This document shows positions 47,346-60,129 of a DNA stretch of 64,000 nucleotides, in pieces; the first letter of the stretch is position 1; every line of letters starts with the position of its first letter. The stretch is taken from the NCBI GenBank assembly GCA_028641055.1, contig CM054058.1:242158187-242222186 (forward strand), read 5' to 3'. Under the pieces are notes generated by a model. That model was not told the origin of the DNA and made no database searches. It saw only the letters and a list, made by a program, of their open reading frames with translations. This stretch comes from Alopecurus myosuroides. Taxonomy: Eukaryota; Streptophyta; Magnoliopsida; Poales; Poaceae. Position numbers and translations under genes: made by a program.

Positions 47346-48297
47346 GACCACATCATGGAAAGGTTGGACATTATAGAGAAAAACATGCCAAGTATGAATA
47401 TGATAAATTAGATTGATAAGAGACTTCATGAGAATATTGTAAGTTTTATAGTTCCATAAATAATTTCACCAAAAGAATTAAGATTTTGAAAACTATTAAA
47501 ATCAAGCATAATCAACCTTCAAGGATTGATAAGATAGATAAAGTAATTGACACTTTGGGAACAACCTTGTCCTCACTTAAAGCTAAAAATATAGAAACTC
47601 CAGTAGATAAACAACCTAAGTTTATGTATGTGCCAACGTCTTCTCAACCAAATTTTGATATATTTCTACCAATGGGGAAAGAACTTTGAAAATGATGAAG
47701 GAAGTTCCTATTTTAAGTAAAGATAAGGATAACCCTCTTATTGGTGAAAGTAGTTTTGAGTTTGTACCTAGGAGAATTATTGCTAGAAGGTCTACTAAAA
47801 GCCCTCTTAAAAGGACTAGTTGCACCATTGAAGAAAGTTTTTATGAGCTTGATGATGAAAATATCTATAATACTTGAGTTTTGCTTTTTACCTAGCTAAA
47901 AGACGTTAAAGAAAAACACTTATGGGAGGAAACCCATTATCTTTTTGTTTACAGTTTTCTTTTGGGTGTTCTTGAGTCTTTAAATCTGTTGCTTATTTAA
48001 CAACCTTTGTCTATTCTTTTATTTTAGTTTTTGTGGCAAAAGTAGCCTCTAATTCTTTGATAGTGTTAGATTTTGATTTAGAGTTCACGAACAGATTTTG
48101 TGCAGTTGCATCGTAAAAATCATGAAGTATTCTACGAACATGGTACTTTTCTGATACGTTTTAGATAAAGTTTGGCCTTATAATCGATCTTTCATCAATT
48201 TAAAGTTTTCTGATTCGAGCTATGCAAGAATCTCAAAAAATTTCGTTTTTACATACAGTTCTCTATTGACAAATTTTCTTCCTTTAGTTGCATTTGG
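47346..48297 (+). pseudogene. gag: Gag scrap of a related gypsy, plus strand
   Basis: Two short frames (47486-47689, then 47686-47877 after a shift) encode a Lys-rich gag tail with KFMYVPTSSQPNF and EFVPRRIIARRSTKSPLKRT. The following GCTAAAAGACGTTAAAGAAAAACACTT matches, in opposite orientation, sequence after the gag relic near 44850-44875. It is a truncated piece bounded by the minus-strand gypsy LTR (47345) and the copia LTR (48298). The rest of this stretch is AT-rich and non-coding. Confidence 0.6.
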
Positions 48298-49808
48298 TGT
48301 TGGAGGTATGCCCTAGAGAATAACATTCAGTTGTTAATCTCTCTCCAAGTTCAGAATTAAGTTTATGTCATCATGCTACAACCGCTATAGCACTTGAAAA
48401 GTGAGTTTTCAAAGGAATATCTCCGTGCGGGTGGGAAGACATAAACAAACAAAAGATCCTAGTCTTATCTCTAAGATTAGCTTATGATTTGTGAGATGAT
48501 AACATTTTCCTGATCATGGACTTGGTTAAAATTCTAGAAAAACATGAGAGTCTATCGTTACAGTAACAATAGTACTGTACCGACCCAAGTGTACGTTGTT
48601 GCTAAAAGAGACTATACAATTATGATGTATTTTAGCAAATACGTATGAAGTTTTCATTAACTATAATTCCTATACTATGAGAATATCTAGTGACCGCACG
48701 ATGAAAGTTATACTTTGGATATCATCAACCGTCTTGCCTTAACTAGGGATCATAACGGTGATATCTGGGTATGACCTAGAAAGTGTAATGTAACTGAAAT
48801 CGTTCAAGACTAGTACTTAACTCCTCTAGACGATAGAGAGATACACACTCTGGACCCTCTCAGTATCACTGATGACATATCGTCTGGCCAGACACAGTGT
48901 GATTTATAACAAGGTCACCGGGGATATGGATGAGAAAAGAGGACGATATCGATAACGAGTTTTATGTGTTATGGTCAAAGAGTTTGATCAAATTAGATCA
49001 CATAGTTCCACCTCGTGATATTGTTGGTATCGTGGAGTTAAGGGAATAAGTGCAATGAGTAACTTATAAGATTCCCTAGTTCTTCGGGAACACAAAGCAG
49101 CCATCATGGGCATCCACGGTCTCGTTGTTGGTTATTGTTCGATAAGTTCCCGAACATGTCAATGCGTTATCGAGTCTTTACCGGTCACACGCCTAAGCTG
49201 TGACAACCTTTAATTGAGAGAATTATTATGTATTATTGGTTTCATCAATGTTCAATATCGTTACGATGTCACAGAAACAAGTCCGGTGTCCATCGAAGTG
49301 GTTTCGGTGAAGTTGTTATTAGAGAGAAATTATGCCTGTCTTAGGCAGAATTTGTATGAGAGGTAACAGAGGACATGAGATGTCCCAGGATGTTAGAGAC
49401 GTGTTTCTAATATCATTAGATAATATCTATGATTTTATCTATAGGGGTTAAGTGGTCTTAGAGGAGTTTCGAGGACTTTCCGTATAAGGGGGGGTGTACC
49501 GGGAGGGGCATATTACCCCCTCATGGCTGAGCCCTATTTTAGGGGGCTGCCAGGTGGCCCTCGGTAGCTTCACAAATTGGTACTCATCGTCCTGGTATTT
49601 TCCTGAATTTATTGAAGAGAAAAGAAGAAAAGAAAAAATGGAAAAAGAAAAAAAGGAAGGGAGAGGTAGGTGGAGTTGGAGTTGGTCTCCACCACCCAAT
49701 TCAAGTTGGGCTAGGGGGGGGTGCAGCCACCTCCATGGCGCGGCCACCCTCCTCCTAGTACAACTAGGACTTTCTCTCCCCTTTTGGCAAGTCTCCTCCT
49801 CCCTCCCA

Positions 49809-49818
49809 CTATATAAAG
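49809..49818 (+). promoter_or_regulatory. TATA box of the BARE/Angela-like LTR
   Basis: CTATATAAAG followed by CACCCCAAGGATC, at the usual BARE/Angela position about 1.5 kb into the LTR. Expression would run into the LINE after about 220 bp. Confidence 0.65.
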
Positions 49819-50040
49819 CACCCCAAGGATCAAAGCAAAACACACAATTGGCTCTCAAGTCTGTCTCTCTCTACAGTAGAATTACAGGGTCTAATTATAG
49901 CTTCTAATTAGAGCCACTCTAATTGAATTAGAGCCTCTTCTATTTGGGTTTTGATATGTCCTCTCGTGATTAGACCTAGCTCCAGTTCTAGTTTTCTCCC
50001 ATGTCTTGAGTAATTCCAGATTCATAAATAGCTCTTATCA

Positions 50041-52111
50041 TTTTTTTTGAAACCTTTTCTACTGCAGGGGAGTCCCCCACAACCCTTTATTGAAAAATAG
50101 ATAAGTTACAAATATAAACAAATATATACAGAGATGATAGAGTAAGGCAGTCTATTACAAGCTAAAAGAGAGAACTAAGCCATGATGATAGTTGATCAGC
50201 CAAAGAGGAATTCAACCTATGCCTAAGCAAGGTGATATCCAGCACAAACCCAGCCTTCCAACCTTCGAAAGAATGCCTCTCGGATTTGAATATAATACCA
50301 TTTATCTGTTTCCAAATATTCCAACAGGCCAGTATCACAATCTCTGTAAAGCAAGGACGATTGAATGTATTCTTAGCCTGTTTTAAGTTAGCCGTAACTG
50401 TGTTATCACTCCATTGTATCTGCAAGTAATTCCAAATTTGGGAGCTGAAACAGCATTGAAAAAAGAGATGTGTCCAGTCTTCAAAACTATGTCGGGGACA
50501 TAGGACATAGTTACCATTTCCCTGAATCTTCCACTTTATCCTATTAATCATATCTTTAGTGTTAATCCTGTGATTCAAAATTAACCAAGCAAAAAAATTA
50601 TGCTTGGATATGCACCTCGATTTCTAAACCCATTTGGATGGCTGATGATATGGCAACTGAGCAAACTGAAGCTGGTAAAATTTACTCGGAGTATAAGCAC
50701 CTTTACTGAAATTGCATGACCAGACATCATTAGTATCATCCAGATGAATTACCACCAAAAAACCTTGCAGAGTAACAAATTCCTGAAATGCTTCATTACA
50801 GAGAGGCAAATGAAAAGCATCAGGAAAAGCAGATAACTCTTTCATGTCTCTGACAGAAGCAAACTTGTCTTTAGCAAAAGAGAATGGCCTTGGAAATTTG
50901 AGCAAAAGAATATCTCCAAACCACAAATCCTTCCAAAAAGGACCGAAAAACCATAGCCAACCGTGCAGGAGGAGAAGCAACACCAGGTATTTGTCAATTG
51001 CATAATTCCTCTCCACCAAAAGGAACCACAAAAATTTACTACATGAGGAACAGACTCTATATAATAAGCATTCTTGACCAAATGAACCTAAGGGATATCT
51101 GCAGAGTTATAGAATTTTGCCAAAAATTTCAACAACAGAGCCCTGTTCGGAAGTTGCAAATTGATCACTCCCAAACCACATTTTCTTTTTTGCTTACAGA
51201 TCATGTACCAAGCAGCCAAAGAGTTCACTCTCTCCTTGTTCTTCTCCTTCCTCCAGAGACATCTCCTTCTAGCCTTATCAATTATTTCAATGGCACCTTT
51301 AGGAATCACTAAAGTACACATGTAATATGTAGGTAGAGAAGAAAGCACAGAGTTGACAAGAACCAGACTGTCACCATAAGAAAGAAATAAAAATAGTGGC
51401 AGATAACCTCCTCTCAATCCTATCAATGATTGGAGCAAAGTCCTTGATAGAAGGTTTAGTTGTACCCATAGGTAACCCCAAATACGTAAATGGCATAGCA
51501 GCCACATTAAATTCCAAAACAAGAGCCAGGTCTTCAGCCTCCTGCTAAGAAATATTTATGGTAATCATAGAATACTTGTGATAATTTACTTTGAGATCAG
51601 TAATCTGAGCATACAAATTTACCAGATTCTTGAAAACCAACAATTGGTCATGATCAGAAGGCAACACCACCGGGGTATCATCATCATATTGCACAATAGG
51701 ATAGTCACCACCAATAGGAATTGGTAAACTAAGTCTTCCATCCCTTAAAGCCAAATTAACAATGCTCTGTAACAGGTCTCCCCCTCCCCCAGCACATAAA
51801 GTATAGGAGACAAAGGATCACCCTGTCTCACCCAACTTCTACAGACAAAGGGCTTTCCAGGGACACCATTCAACAGGACAAAGGATGAACCAGAAGAGCG
51901 AATTTCCTTGACCCAATAAATGACTAAAGGAGGGAAACCCTTAAGTCTCAATATCTTAAGAATGGCACCATGCTCAATGGTGTCAAAGGCCTTCTCAAAA
52001 TCATTCTTGAAAACTGCCACTTTCTGCCCAGATTGCATACATTGAAAAATGTATTCAAAGCACCAGTAAAAGCAATCTTGGATAGTTCTAGACTTAATGA
52101 AACCATATTGA
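50041..52111 (-). mobile_element. 5'-truncated LINE inserted in the copia LTR
   Basis: The minus-strand element starts (3' end) with T8 at 50041, its poly(A). RT pieces run from 52038 downwards, and the 5' end near 52111 lacks endonuclease and ORF1, as is usual for truncated LINEs. The possible target duplication TATCA is at 50036-50040 and 52112-52116; it is short and uncertain. Confidence 0.82.
50162..52038 (-). pseudogene. LINE reverse transcriptase and C-terminal zinc domain, decayed
   Basis: Several broken frames. 51745-52038 has KNDFEKAFDTIEH, NGVPGKPF and VRQGDPLSPILYVL (RT motifs). 51545-51754 has PIVQYDDDTPVVL at the catalytic YADD-type box, with Ala replaced by Asp. 51088-51522 is the thumb/connection region (SVLSSLPTYYM). 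50162-50578 is the plant zf-RVT domain (CPRHSFEDWTHLFFQC). There are stops and shifts between the pieces, so it is inactive. Confidence 0.85.
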
Positions 52112-52463
52112 TATCATAGTTGATTAGAGCTACCAATTAGCAACGCCAGAAGGTTGTCTCTCTTCGTCGGTGTCGAGTCTTGGACGGCGAAGCGATGATG
52201 GGTTGACACGAGTGTATGTGTGCACACCATAAGAGGGATTGCACGTTTAATCCTTAACGAGGGAAGACTTAGCGACATCGTTTCAACTAGGCCAATTTGT
52301 GTGGATCTATGATTGGTCACATCGCTTCTACGTTTACATCGAATCCGCCGCCTTGTGAGTCGTGATCCTCATCCTCGCATGTATGGACATACCTCGTTAT
52401 CTGCATAGTGATATTGGCGGACTACATCGCGAATTTTATTGAGTTATGCAGCGTAGACCAGCA

Positions 52464-53336
52464 GTGGTATCAAAGCGTACTATGCGTAGATACGATTGGA
52501 TCTAGAGAACAGTTTTGTGTGGATATTGCATAAGCTTGTGCAAGTATATTAGAAAACTCTATAATACTTAGTTTCTTTTTGTTGCTTCCCAATAATCCGT
52601 GTTTTTTTTGTTTCAAATGGCATGATATGACTTTTTACAAACTTTGGGCAATCCTAGGACGCTCGAGTTGCCCCTGGCATATCTCGCTTGGTCCGAAGAA
52701 GTGCTTCAGTATTTTTGGGTCACATCATAGTTGGTCTCATATAACAGCATGGTGGAAGGGGCATGTGGATTGGATCCACACGAGGGTCATAGTTATGAAT
52801 AAGTTTAGATTGAGACATAAGACATTTTTGTAATGTTTATGTTTCAATCACCCTGCAAAGTTAATCTAGCAATAAGATTAAACATACCTCGAATTGTGTA
52901 GGTGATGAGGATAGTTGATCATAGAGCCTATAGGCACGCTAAAACTTACAAATAAAACATTAGAGGCGCCTAACTTATTTTTGCAGAGTGTGCGTGTGGT
53001 TTGGTATAGGAATTGTGTTACCGTGTTTTGACATGATGGCCAATGCCAAAGGATTGTCATTTTTCGACATTTACAATCAAGCACTGATCGCGGAGCTCGA
53101 GGAAGTACATGATAGGAGAAAGTGGCCATTTCTCCTTCATGGAAAACCATGAAGCAATTTTCACCGTGGCGGAATTTCCTTGGATTTTCTTCTATGGTGA
53201 GAATATACAGAGATGGAGGTTCCTCGTCGCAGATTGATATCTCCTTTTCCGAACACTTTTCTTATGGTTTGCCTCTAATCTTGTGAGTTTTCGATACCAC
53301 TAACACGGATTAACGTTGTTTTCAGCAGAATTACTT
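52464..53336 (+). other. Leader of the BARE/Angela-like copia, with primer site
   Basis: GTGGTATCAAAGCG at 52464-52477 is a one-mismatch tRNA-Met primer site. The following sequence is non-coding. The last 200 bp (53120-53336) contain a small hairpin around CATGGAAAACCATG (53139-53152) and may already belong to another element. Confidence 0.55.
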
Positions 53337-54523
53337 TGATGTCTCGTTTTTGTGCATAAAAATCAACTTTCGGAAAATGCCCAGAAAAGACCCCTTTGAG
53401 CTTATATCACCAGAAGACCCCGGGAGCCAGAAGGAGACCCGGAGAGGGGCCAGGAGTGGGCCAGACCACCCCTGGGCGCCCCCTAGGTCGCGCCGCCTGG
53501 TGGTGTGGGACCCCAAGGCACCCCCTCGGGCTCCCCTTTCGACTACCGATGCCCCGTAAATCTAAAATGCGAGATATTCCACAAAAACACAACAGAGCGC
53601 CGCCGCCATCCCGAAACTCAATTCAGGGATCAAAATTTCCTATTCTGGCACCCTGCCGGGACGGGGATTCGAAGGAGATCATCGCCATCGACACCACTGA
53701 TCCTTCTCCATCAACCATCCATGATTTCCCCGTCCATGTGTGAGTAAACCCCGATGTAGGCTGAGAGGGATGGAAGGGATTTGATGAGATTGATCATGTA
53801 ACATGCTAGATTCTTAGGGCATAGTGCCTAGTATCCGTTGTTAGAGTTTTCTACTGTTGTTGCAACTTGTTAAGTTGTTGTGCTTAATGCTTGTTACTAG
53901 GGCTCGAGTGCCATGATCTCAGATCTTACCATGTTATTGTTTCATGACAACCGGAGGGGATGGTTTTGATGTGAGGATCACGTGTGTTCACAGAGTGTTA
54001 ATTCTTTGCACCGGTGCTTTATTAAAAAGAGCACCTTAATTACCAGTAGTTTCCCTAGAGGCCCCACTGCCACGGGCTGGTAGGACAAAAGATGTTGTGC
54101 AAGTTTCTCATTGCGAGCACGTACGACTATATTGGAACACATGCCTATGGTTAACCTAGAACTTGGATGCTTTATTATTATTATCTTCAATGCCCATGTT
54201 ATTATTATTACATGACCTTTGTTATCCATGCAACGCCCGTTCATCCATTCCCTCTATGCCTATGGTACTCCCATCCTGCTGTTTTCCGTGATTGCTACTG
54301 TTGTTGCTATTTTATTCCTGCTGTTATTTTACTACTGCTGCTGCTATAAAACGGTTACCACTTATAAATTGTTGCGAGCAAGTCTACTTTCAGGTGCAGC
54401 TGAATTGAAAACTCAGTTGTTAAGGCTAATAAATATTCTTTGACCCCCCTTGTGTCGAATCAATAAATTTGGGTTTTACTTCCCTTGAAAACTGTTGTGA
54501 TTCACTATACTTGTGGGTCATCA
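53337..54523 (+). repeat. Gypsy LTR, about 1.19 kb, solo or truncated
   Basis: Starts TGATGTCTCG and ends ...ACTTGTGGGTCATCA. Contains the GGCACCCTGCCGGGA block and the ATAAATTTGGGTTTTACTTCCC ending known from Triticeae gypsy LTRs. The flanks TACTT and CACAT do not match, so it is not a clean solo LTR. The following ATGCGCCAATAAATCCCCGAAG might be a decayed primer region. Confidence 0.65.
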
Positions 54524-54651
54524 CACATGCGCCAATAAATCCCCGAAGAACAAAGGCTATACTTAATAAAACGAATTATAAAATGCTTGTGATGTTTATT
54601 CTTTATTGGTTGCACCTTTATTGTGCAGTAGTCGTTTCTTAGGGCTTCCCC
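54524..54651. other. 128-bp spacer between two gypsy LTRs
   Basis: Unassigned sequence. It could be the start of the gypsy internal region or part of the copia leader. No ORF. Confidence 0.5.
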
Positions 54652-56304
54652 TGATATGTTGAAAACATATCTATAATTGTTGATGCTCCATGCTTGTTTT
54701 CTATCCAATACCTTTCGTTTTTCACTTGTTTTCCGGATGCTTTCACATACTAACCTATTAATCAGATGCTCTAGGCCAGTTGTTGGTTTCTGCTATTTTT
54801 TCTATTTCAGAGTTCTTAAGGAAATATTCTCGGAAAGGACGGAAAATCCACGCAGATCAATTTTTACCCGGAACGAAGATGAGGTCCAAAGGAGAGACGG
54901 AGGGAAGCCAGGGGGCAACCAGGAGGGTGCCAGGAGCGGCCCGCCCTAGGTCGCGCCTGGTGGGCCCCTAGGAGCCCCGACCACCGCCTCACGTCCCCTC
55001 TTTTCCCATAAATTGCCTTCAACCCTAAAAATCACAGGGACGGAGATATTTTTCATGAAACATACAGAGATGCATCATCACCTCGAAAGTCCAATCTAGG
55101 GCTTCTGGAGACCTGCTCCGGCACCCTGCCGGAGGGGGGGGTCGTCACCAGAGGCCTCTACATCGTCATGATCGCCTCCGAACAGATCTGTGAGTAGTTC
55201 ATCCCGGGACTACGGGTCCATAGTAGTATCCAGATGGTTATTATCTCCCCTATGCCTACATATTTAGAGTCTCGTGAGCTACCTCACATGATCGAGACCA
55301 CCGTTATGTAATTGTGCATGTTGTGTTTGTTGGGATCCGATGAACAATAAGATTATGCTTATTTTGTTCATGTCAGTCTGAGATGCTTCACTTATATTTG
55401 TAGAGAGTTTTAATCTTGTCTTGCAGTGTTATCCGGTGTTTATGATTACCTTGTCCACGTACTTGTTTTCACCTCCAAGAGAGGGGTTTATATGGTGGAT
55501 AGTGGGTTCATGCCTCTCTGTTGCCTGCGCTCGAGTGACAGAAACGTGCGGGGGGGGGGGAGGGAGGATGTATATTGCCACTAGGGTGAAAACAACGGAG
55601 CTCTTGTCTACGGGTGAGAACCGCTACTTACATTATGTGTTTGTATTAATGAATTTGTCCGTTGCACACATAGCAATCACTTCGTTGTTGCAACTTAATA
55701 CCAAGGGATTTGCTGGCTAACTTTCTTGACGTGGACTTTTAGATGTGGATGCATGCTGGTAAGCGGTCCATATGCCTTGACGTAATGCCTACAATGCTAG
55801 AACCCGTGAACATTATATCATCATAATATTATTGTTATACGTTCATGATTTGTCAATTGCCTAGCTGTAATTTTTTCACCCAGCATGTTTGTTTTCTTTG
55901 GAGAGACACCACTAGTGAACCTATGGCCCCCGGTCCTATTTTACTCATATTGCAAATCTTCTTTTAAGCACTTTTGATTATTGTTTCCTCGTTGTTAGTT
56001 TTTTACTTTTATTGTTCTCCAAGATTCTCTGTGTTTAATTCTCCCGTTTCCAGCAAGACCGAAAAATTGACAACCATCCGGAAAGTTGGGGAAAGAGAGA
56101 GTTTGTGCTTCTGTGCAGGTTCCACGCTCCAATCAACTACACGCCACCAACTTTTCTAGGGCCGTGATAAAGCAACCTTCTTCAAGACTATGAACTCCTA
56201 CTGGTTCGATAACCCTGGTTCCATACTAGGGGAAAACTTACTCTAGACTAAATCATACCTTTCGCTTGGGGACTCCCAATGGGCGTGTGATCACGTCGGC
56301 ATCA
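54652..56304 (+). repeat. Solo gypsy LTR (1,653 bp), plus strand
   Basis: Starts TGATATGTTGAAAACATATC (a decayed version of TGATACGTCTCCAACGTATC) and ends GTCGGCATCA. It is flanked by TCCCC (54647-54651) and TCTCC (56305-56309), four of five matching. Related to the LTRs at 45781-47345 and 61499-63099. Sequence on the right is copia-type, so the internal part was lost by LTR-LTR recombination. Confidence 0.8.
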
Positions 56305-57556
56305 TCTCCTCACATAAAAATATCACTGGTGTTCATGTTCTCCCATCCTGTAGCAACCGTCATAACAGACTTGGCTTTGCATCCATCAATTTATCCAAGG
56401 GTCAACACATTCTTATCGTCTGCAAGCGGGTATGGATTGATGACTTGTATCCAAGAATCAGTCTGTACATGCGGTATCACACGGTTGTCTTGATGTTCAA
56501 GCATCGGAACACAGTCATAAAAAGATGAGCGAGAATCACATTGTGTGATTGGAATGGTAGCCTACCCTTTAGGTTAGGATTGGTTGAGATGTATCCATCC
56601 TTCTTGTCATAATTTATTGGAATATAGTTTCACTAAAAGTTGATTATGATGAATATCAGTTTCAGTGGGAGCATATCTTAATATCAATTCTATTGAATTA
56701 ATTAGTGCAAATTAATTTTGAACTATAGAGTCTAAATAAACTTGTTTAATTGTAGATATGGATCTCGTTAAAAAAATAAGTCTGAATGAGTTGTTATCAG
56801 AAGTCTTGGGCTAGAGCATGTCATGGAAACTGAAATTGCGGCACCTGATGGAGAATATTATCCGTTGGGTGACGAGGAGTATCAAGTTTATGTTATCATG
56901 CTGGATAGGCTGAGTTATGAGCTGGGTGATTGTTACCCATACTATCGCCCGTTCCGTCTCATGGAAACTCTATAGGCTCGGTTCTCAATGCATCTCTGTC
57001 ATGGTCATCACAAACTTTACACTGAACTGTTAAGGTGCAAACTCAATTTCCTTGGGCCATTGAGGGAGCACAAGGACAAGTTCACAGGGATACTATGAAG
57101 GCTTAAGGATATTGGTTGTCTAATTCCAGAAAGACTAGCAGTTGACACACTCCTCATGTCATTTCCATCATATTACTTCGGATTTGTGGCTAGCTACAAT
57201 TTGATGGAAGTGGAGAAGATGGTTGAAGAAGTCTTCCAGATGCTCATGTCAGCCGAGATAGATCGTTTCATTCACGCCGTGATGCCTACGCCAAAATATA
57301 AAGACAAGTGGCAAGTCCACATGAGATATAAGAGTTATACCAGTTATTGACATTTTCTTGTCTCAAGAATATTTTGGTATTGGATACTGAAATTTTCTCA
57401 ATTTGCAGTTTATCGGAGAGTGAGAAGGAAAAGAGGCAACAGAGGTGGGGAAGCGTGGAAGGCGCAATGGAATACGCATTCATGGCGACACACCAGCTGC
57501 ATCATCTGCAAAGTCAAATGTCAATAAAAAGGATCAACACTAGGGCTTTGAAATAA
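56305..57556 (+). pseudogene. gag: Gag relic of the BARE/Angela-like copia
   Basis: Possible start ATG at 56758 after TTTAATTGTAG, giving MDLVKKISLNELLSE before a stop. Later frames hold copia gag (UBN2-like) motifs, such as REHKDKFTGILRRLKDIGCL (57066-57125) and LLMSFPSYYFGFVASYN with a MLMSAEIDRF ending (57150-57273). Multiple shifts and stops; 57347-57556 is a degenerate continuation. Position and motifs fit the gag that belongs to the LTR at 48298. Confidence 0.7.
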
Positions 57557-60100
57557 TAGTCATTTTGAGTTTGATCATTATGTAATGAATATTTTCTGTT
57601 CGTCAACATTGTTGAGTTTGAATAATAAAATATGTGTGGGGATTCCAAGCTTGGGAATTCAAATTTTATGATCTTCTTTATTGTATTATGTCAATTAGTT
57701 CTACTATTAAGTCTTGAATATTTTGATTCAAATTATTACTCAAGTTTGAGTAATAGTTTTATGCCTTGTTAAATAAATTGGAGATAAGACTTTTATTTGA
57801 TTTATCAAGATTGAAAGACTGGCTCCAAAATATTTAATGTAGCCAAAAATCCAGTAAGTGCTAGGTACTCGTGAATTTCAAATTCACATAAGATATGGGT
57901 GTTTTCTCAATTGATTTAATTCCATTGAAGATTCAATGCGATAAATTAATCCTATTGAAGAAGTGGAATAGATGAAATAATTGAAATTTCAATGTTTCAT
58001 AAAAGTTAGTGGGAGTATTTTTGAATAAAAAACTAAGATAAAAGAAATTTGATTGAGGGAAAAAAGACTTAATAGAAATTATAACATGGTTGACAAAGAA
58101 TATTTTCTTAGTCAAAATTACTCATGATAAATTTTGAGAGACTCAAAATTATCGTGATAATGAAATATTTGTGAGACAAGGATTTAAGAAATGTTATAAT
58201 TGTCAAATGTCTTTGTGTAATAAAGTGAAAGAGTGAAACGAAAATAATTCTCAACCCACTAAAGAAAACTATTTTGTATTTTTGTTCAGGTTGGAACTAT
58301 GTCATTAATTAACTTACAGTTATTTTAATGATAGTTCCTAGTAATCAATATTGATCAAGCATGATGCATAATTTATTAAAAGGTTTTGCATAAAACCAAT
58401 AAGTTTATTGGTAGTAAATTTCCACTTTTAACTCCAAGTGTTTTAAACACATTGTATTAAGGAGAAAAGTGTCTTCTCATGAAAGAGATGTGGAAATTAT
58501 ATTAAGTTGGGATTGTAAATCTTTGTAGAAGGGTTGAATGAAAGAGGCAACATGCAAATGTTTCCACTTCATCTCCTTATACAGGAATTCATGAATGAGA
58601 TACATAAAGTTCAAACTTAATATTAAATAAAGATCATACGAGGAATTTTATGTAATATTCACTTTGTGAAATAGTCATCAAAATTCCAAGACAATGACCA
58701 AAATGTGCAAAAAAAAACTAGATAATAGTACTCATAAATATATGATATTGGATTATCACATAGATCCATGACTAAGAAGATATTCGTATTAACTCTAAGA
58801 TTTAATATTTAGAGTAAGTTGGGTTGATTTAAAATCACAAGGAAAATGAATATTTTCACAAGTAAAACATATATGAATATTTTATATTCATAAATCTAGT
58901 ATTGATAAAAAAAATATCAAGTACGAATAAATGATAATGATGTCTTGAAGACTTATCGTATCAATTTCTTGATGTTGTTATTAGATCAAATTAGCAAATT
59001 ATTTTACTAAGTGTAATTAATTTTGGATTACTGGAGTAATCTGAAATATGAAAAGTATGAGTATTAAGTAAGTCGTTTTAATAACAAGAATGTGTTATTT
59101 TTCATTATATAAAGCGAAGGGACTTAAAAGTCTATGGGAGCTTATTATGATCTTTTAGTTTGGCTGGGCCTTATTGACAGAAAGTTTCCTAATAAAAAGA
59201 TATAAAAAGTTTTTAATGCAATATCACAAAGTGTCTTATTAAATTTAGAATCTATGATAAAGATTAAGGAGTTTAATAAACATGAATATGATGGGTGTGC
59301 TAAATGTAATTCTAGGAGAAAATTCGAATTACAATGATATAAAATATTTTGTCTCTAGATTAAAAAATGACATGATATTTTTCAACAGACATGGCCTTCA
59401 TAGTCATTCGTGAGAAAAACATGAAGGGCTGGGATCAAATCATAATATTTTGTGATTTGACCAATCCTATAGTCATAAAAGGAAGCACACAAGAACCGGT
59501 AGATTTCCGCTGACTAAAATTGGTTTAGTCAAGCCGGTATAAAGGAGAAAGACTTAAGTAAAAAAATCTCGTATAGTTAATTGTTTGTAATAAGAAAAAG
59601 TTGTGGATTGTGTCTCATGCTTGTAAAAGGTTCTCGGAATGGTGAGGACCCTCCAAGTTGTGGAGTGTGTATCATCCTTGTAAAGGTACTAGTTGTCAAC
59701 CTCAATGTCAACATAGTGATTCGAGCCTCTCCACATCGGTGGAAAGAGTTGAAGGAGATATAGTGTAACATCATGTGTTTCTTTGCCCTTATATATAGTT
59801 GTGGTGGCTATTTTCATGTTTCTAGGGTTCATACTCCTATATCCAATTTCACCTACGGTTCATACTCCTATACTCAAGTACACCTAGGGTTACCGAATCA
59901 ATCTAGTTGTGGTGGTTGCTTTCTCGTCCAAATTAGCATGTGTTCTCCCCTAGCATTCACCATACCCACTCTTGCCATGACCAAATTGTTCAACTACTTC
60001 ATATGTGATACTTGTTTCCATTTTGTCCAAAAAATAGTTGTTATTGTTATATCAACCAAAACAAAATGCTTGCCCTACACAACTCACCGTAATGGAACTT
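57557..60100. other. AT-rich region without recognisable coding sequence
   Basis: About 2.5 kb. No long ORF or domain motif on either strand. Simple A/T-rich words recur (TTCAAATTCACA, AAAATATTT). It could be the decayed body of the BARE/Angela-like copia up to about 59500 and leader of the second Sirevirus after that, but I cannot place the boundary. Confidence 0.5.
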
Positions 60101-60129
60101 TTTTTTAAAACATGACCATGTGCACTTAT

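Larger units (their letters stand above)
48298..52463 (+). repeat. BARE/Angela-like copia LTR, split by a LINE
   Basis: Starts TGTTGGAGGTATGCCCTAGAG, nearly the start known for BARE/Angela LTRs. It has a TATA box CTATATAAAG at 49809-49818 and ends about 52460-52463, just before a primer-like TGGTATCAAAGC. Without the LINE (50041-52111) it is about 2.1 kb. No 3' partner LTR was found in the window. Confidence 0.78.

Noticed and set aside
59577..60108. Short open frames such as 59773-60108
   Set aside because: No motif or homology recognised, overlapping frames on both strands, low-complexity T-rich sequence.
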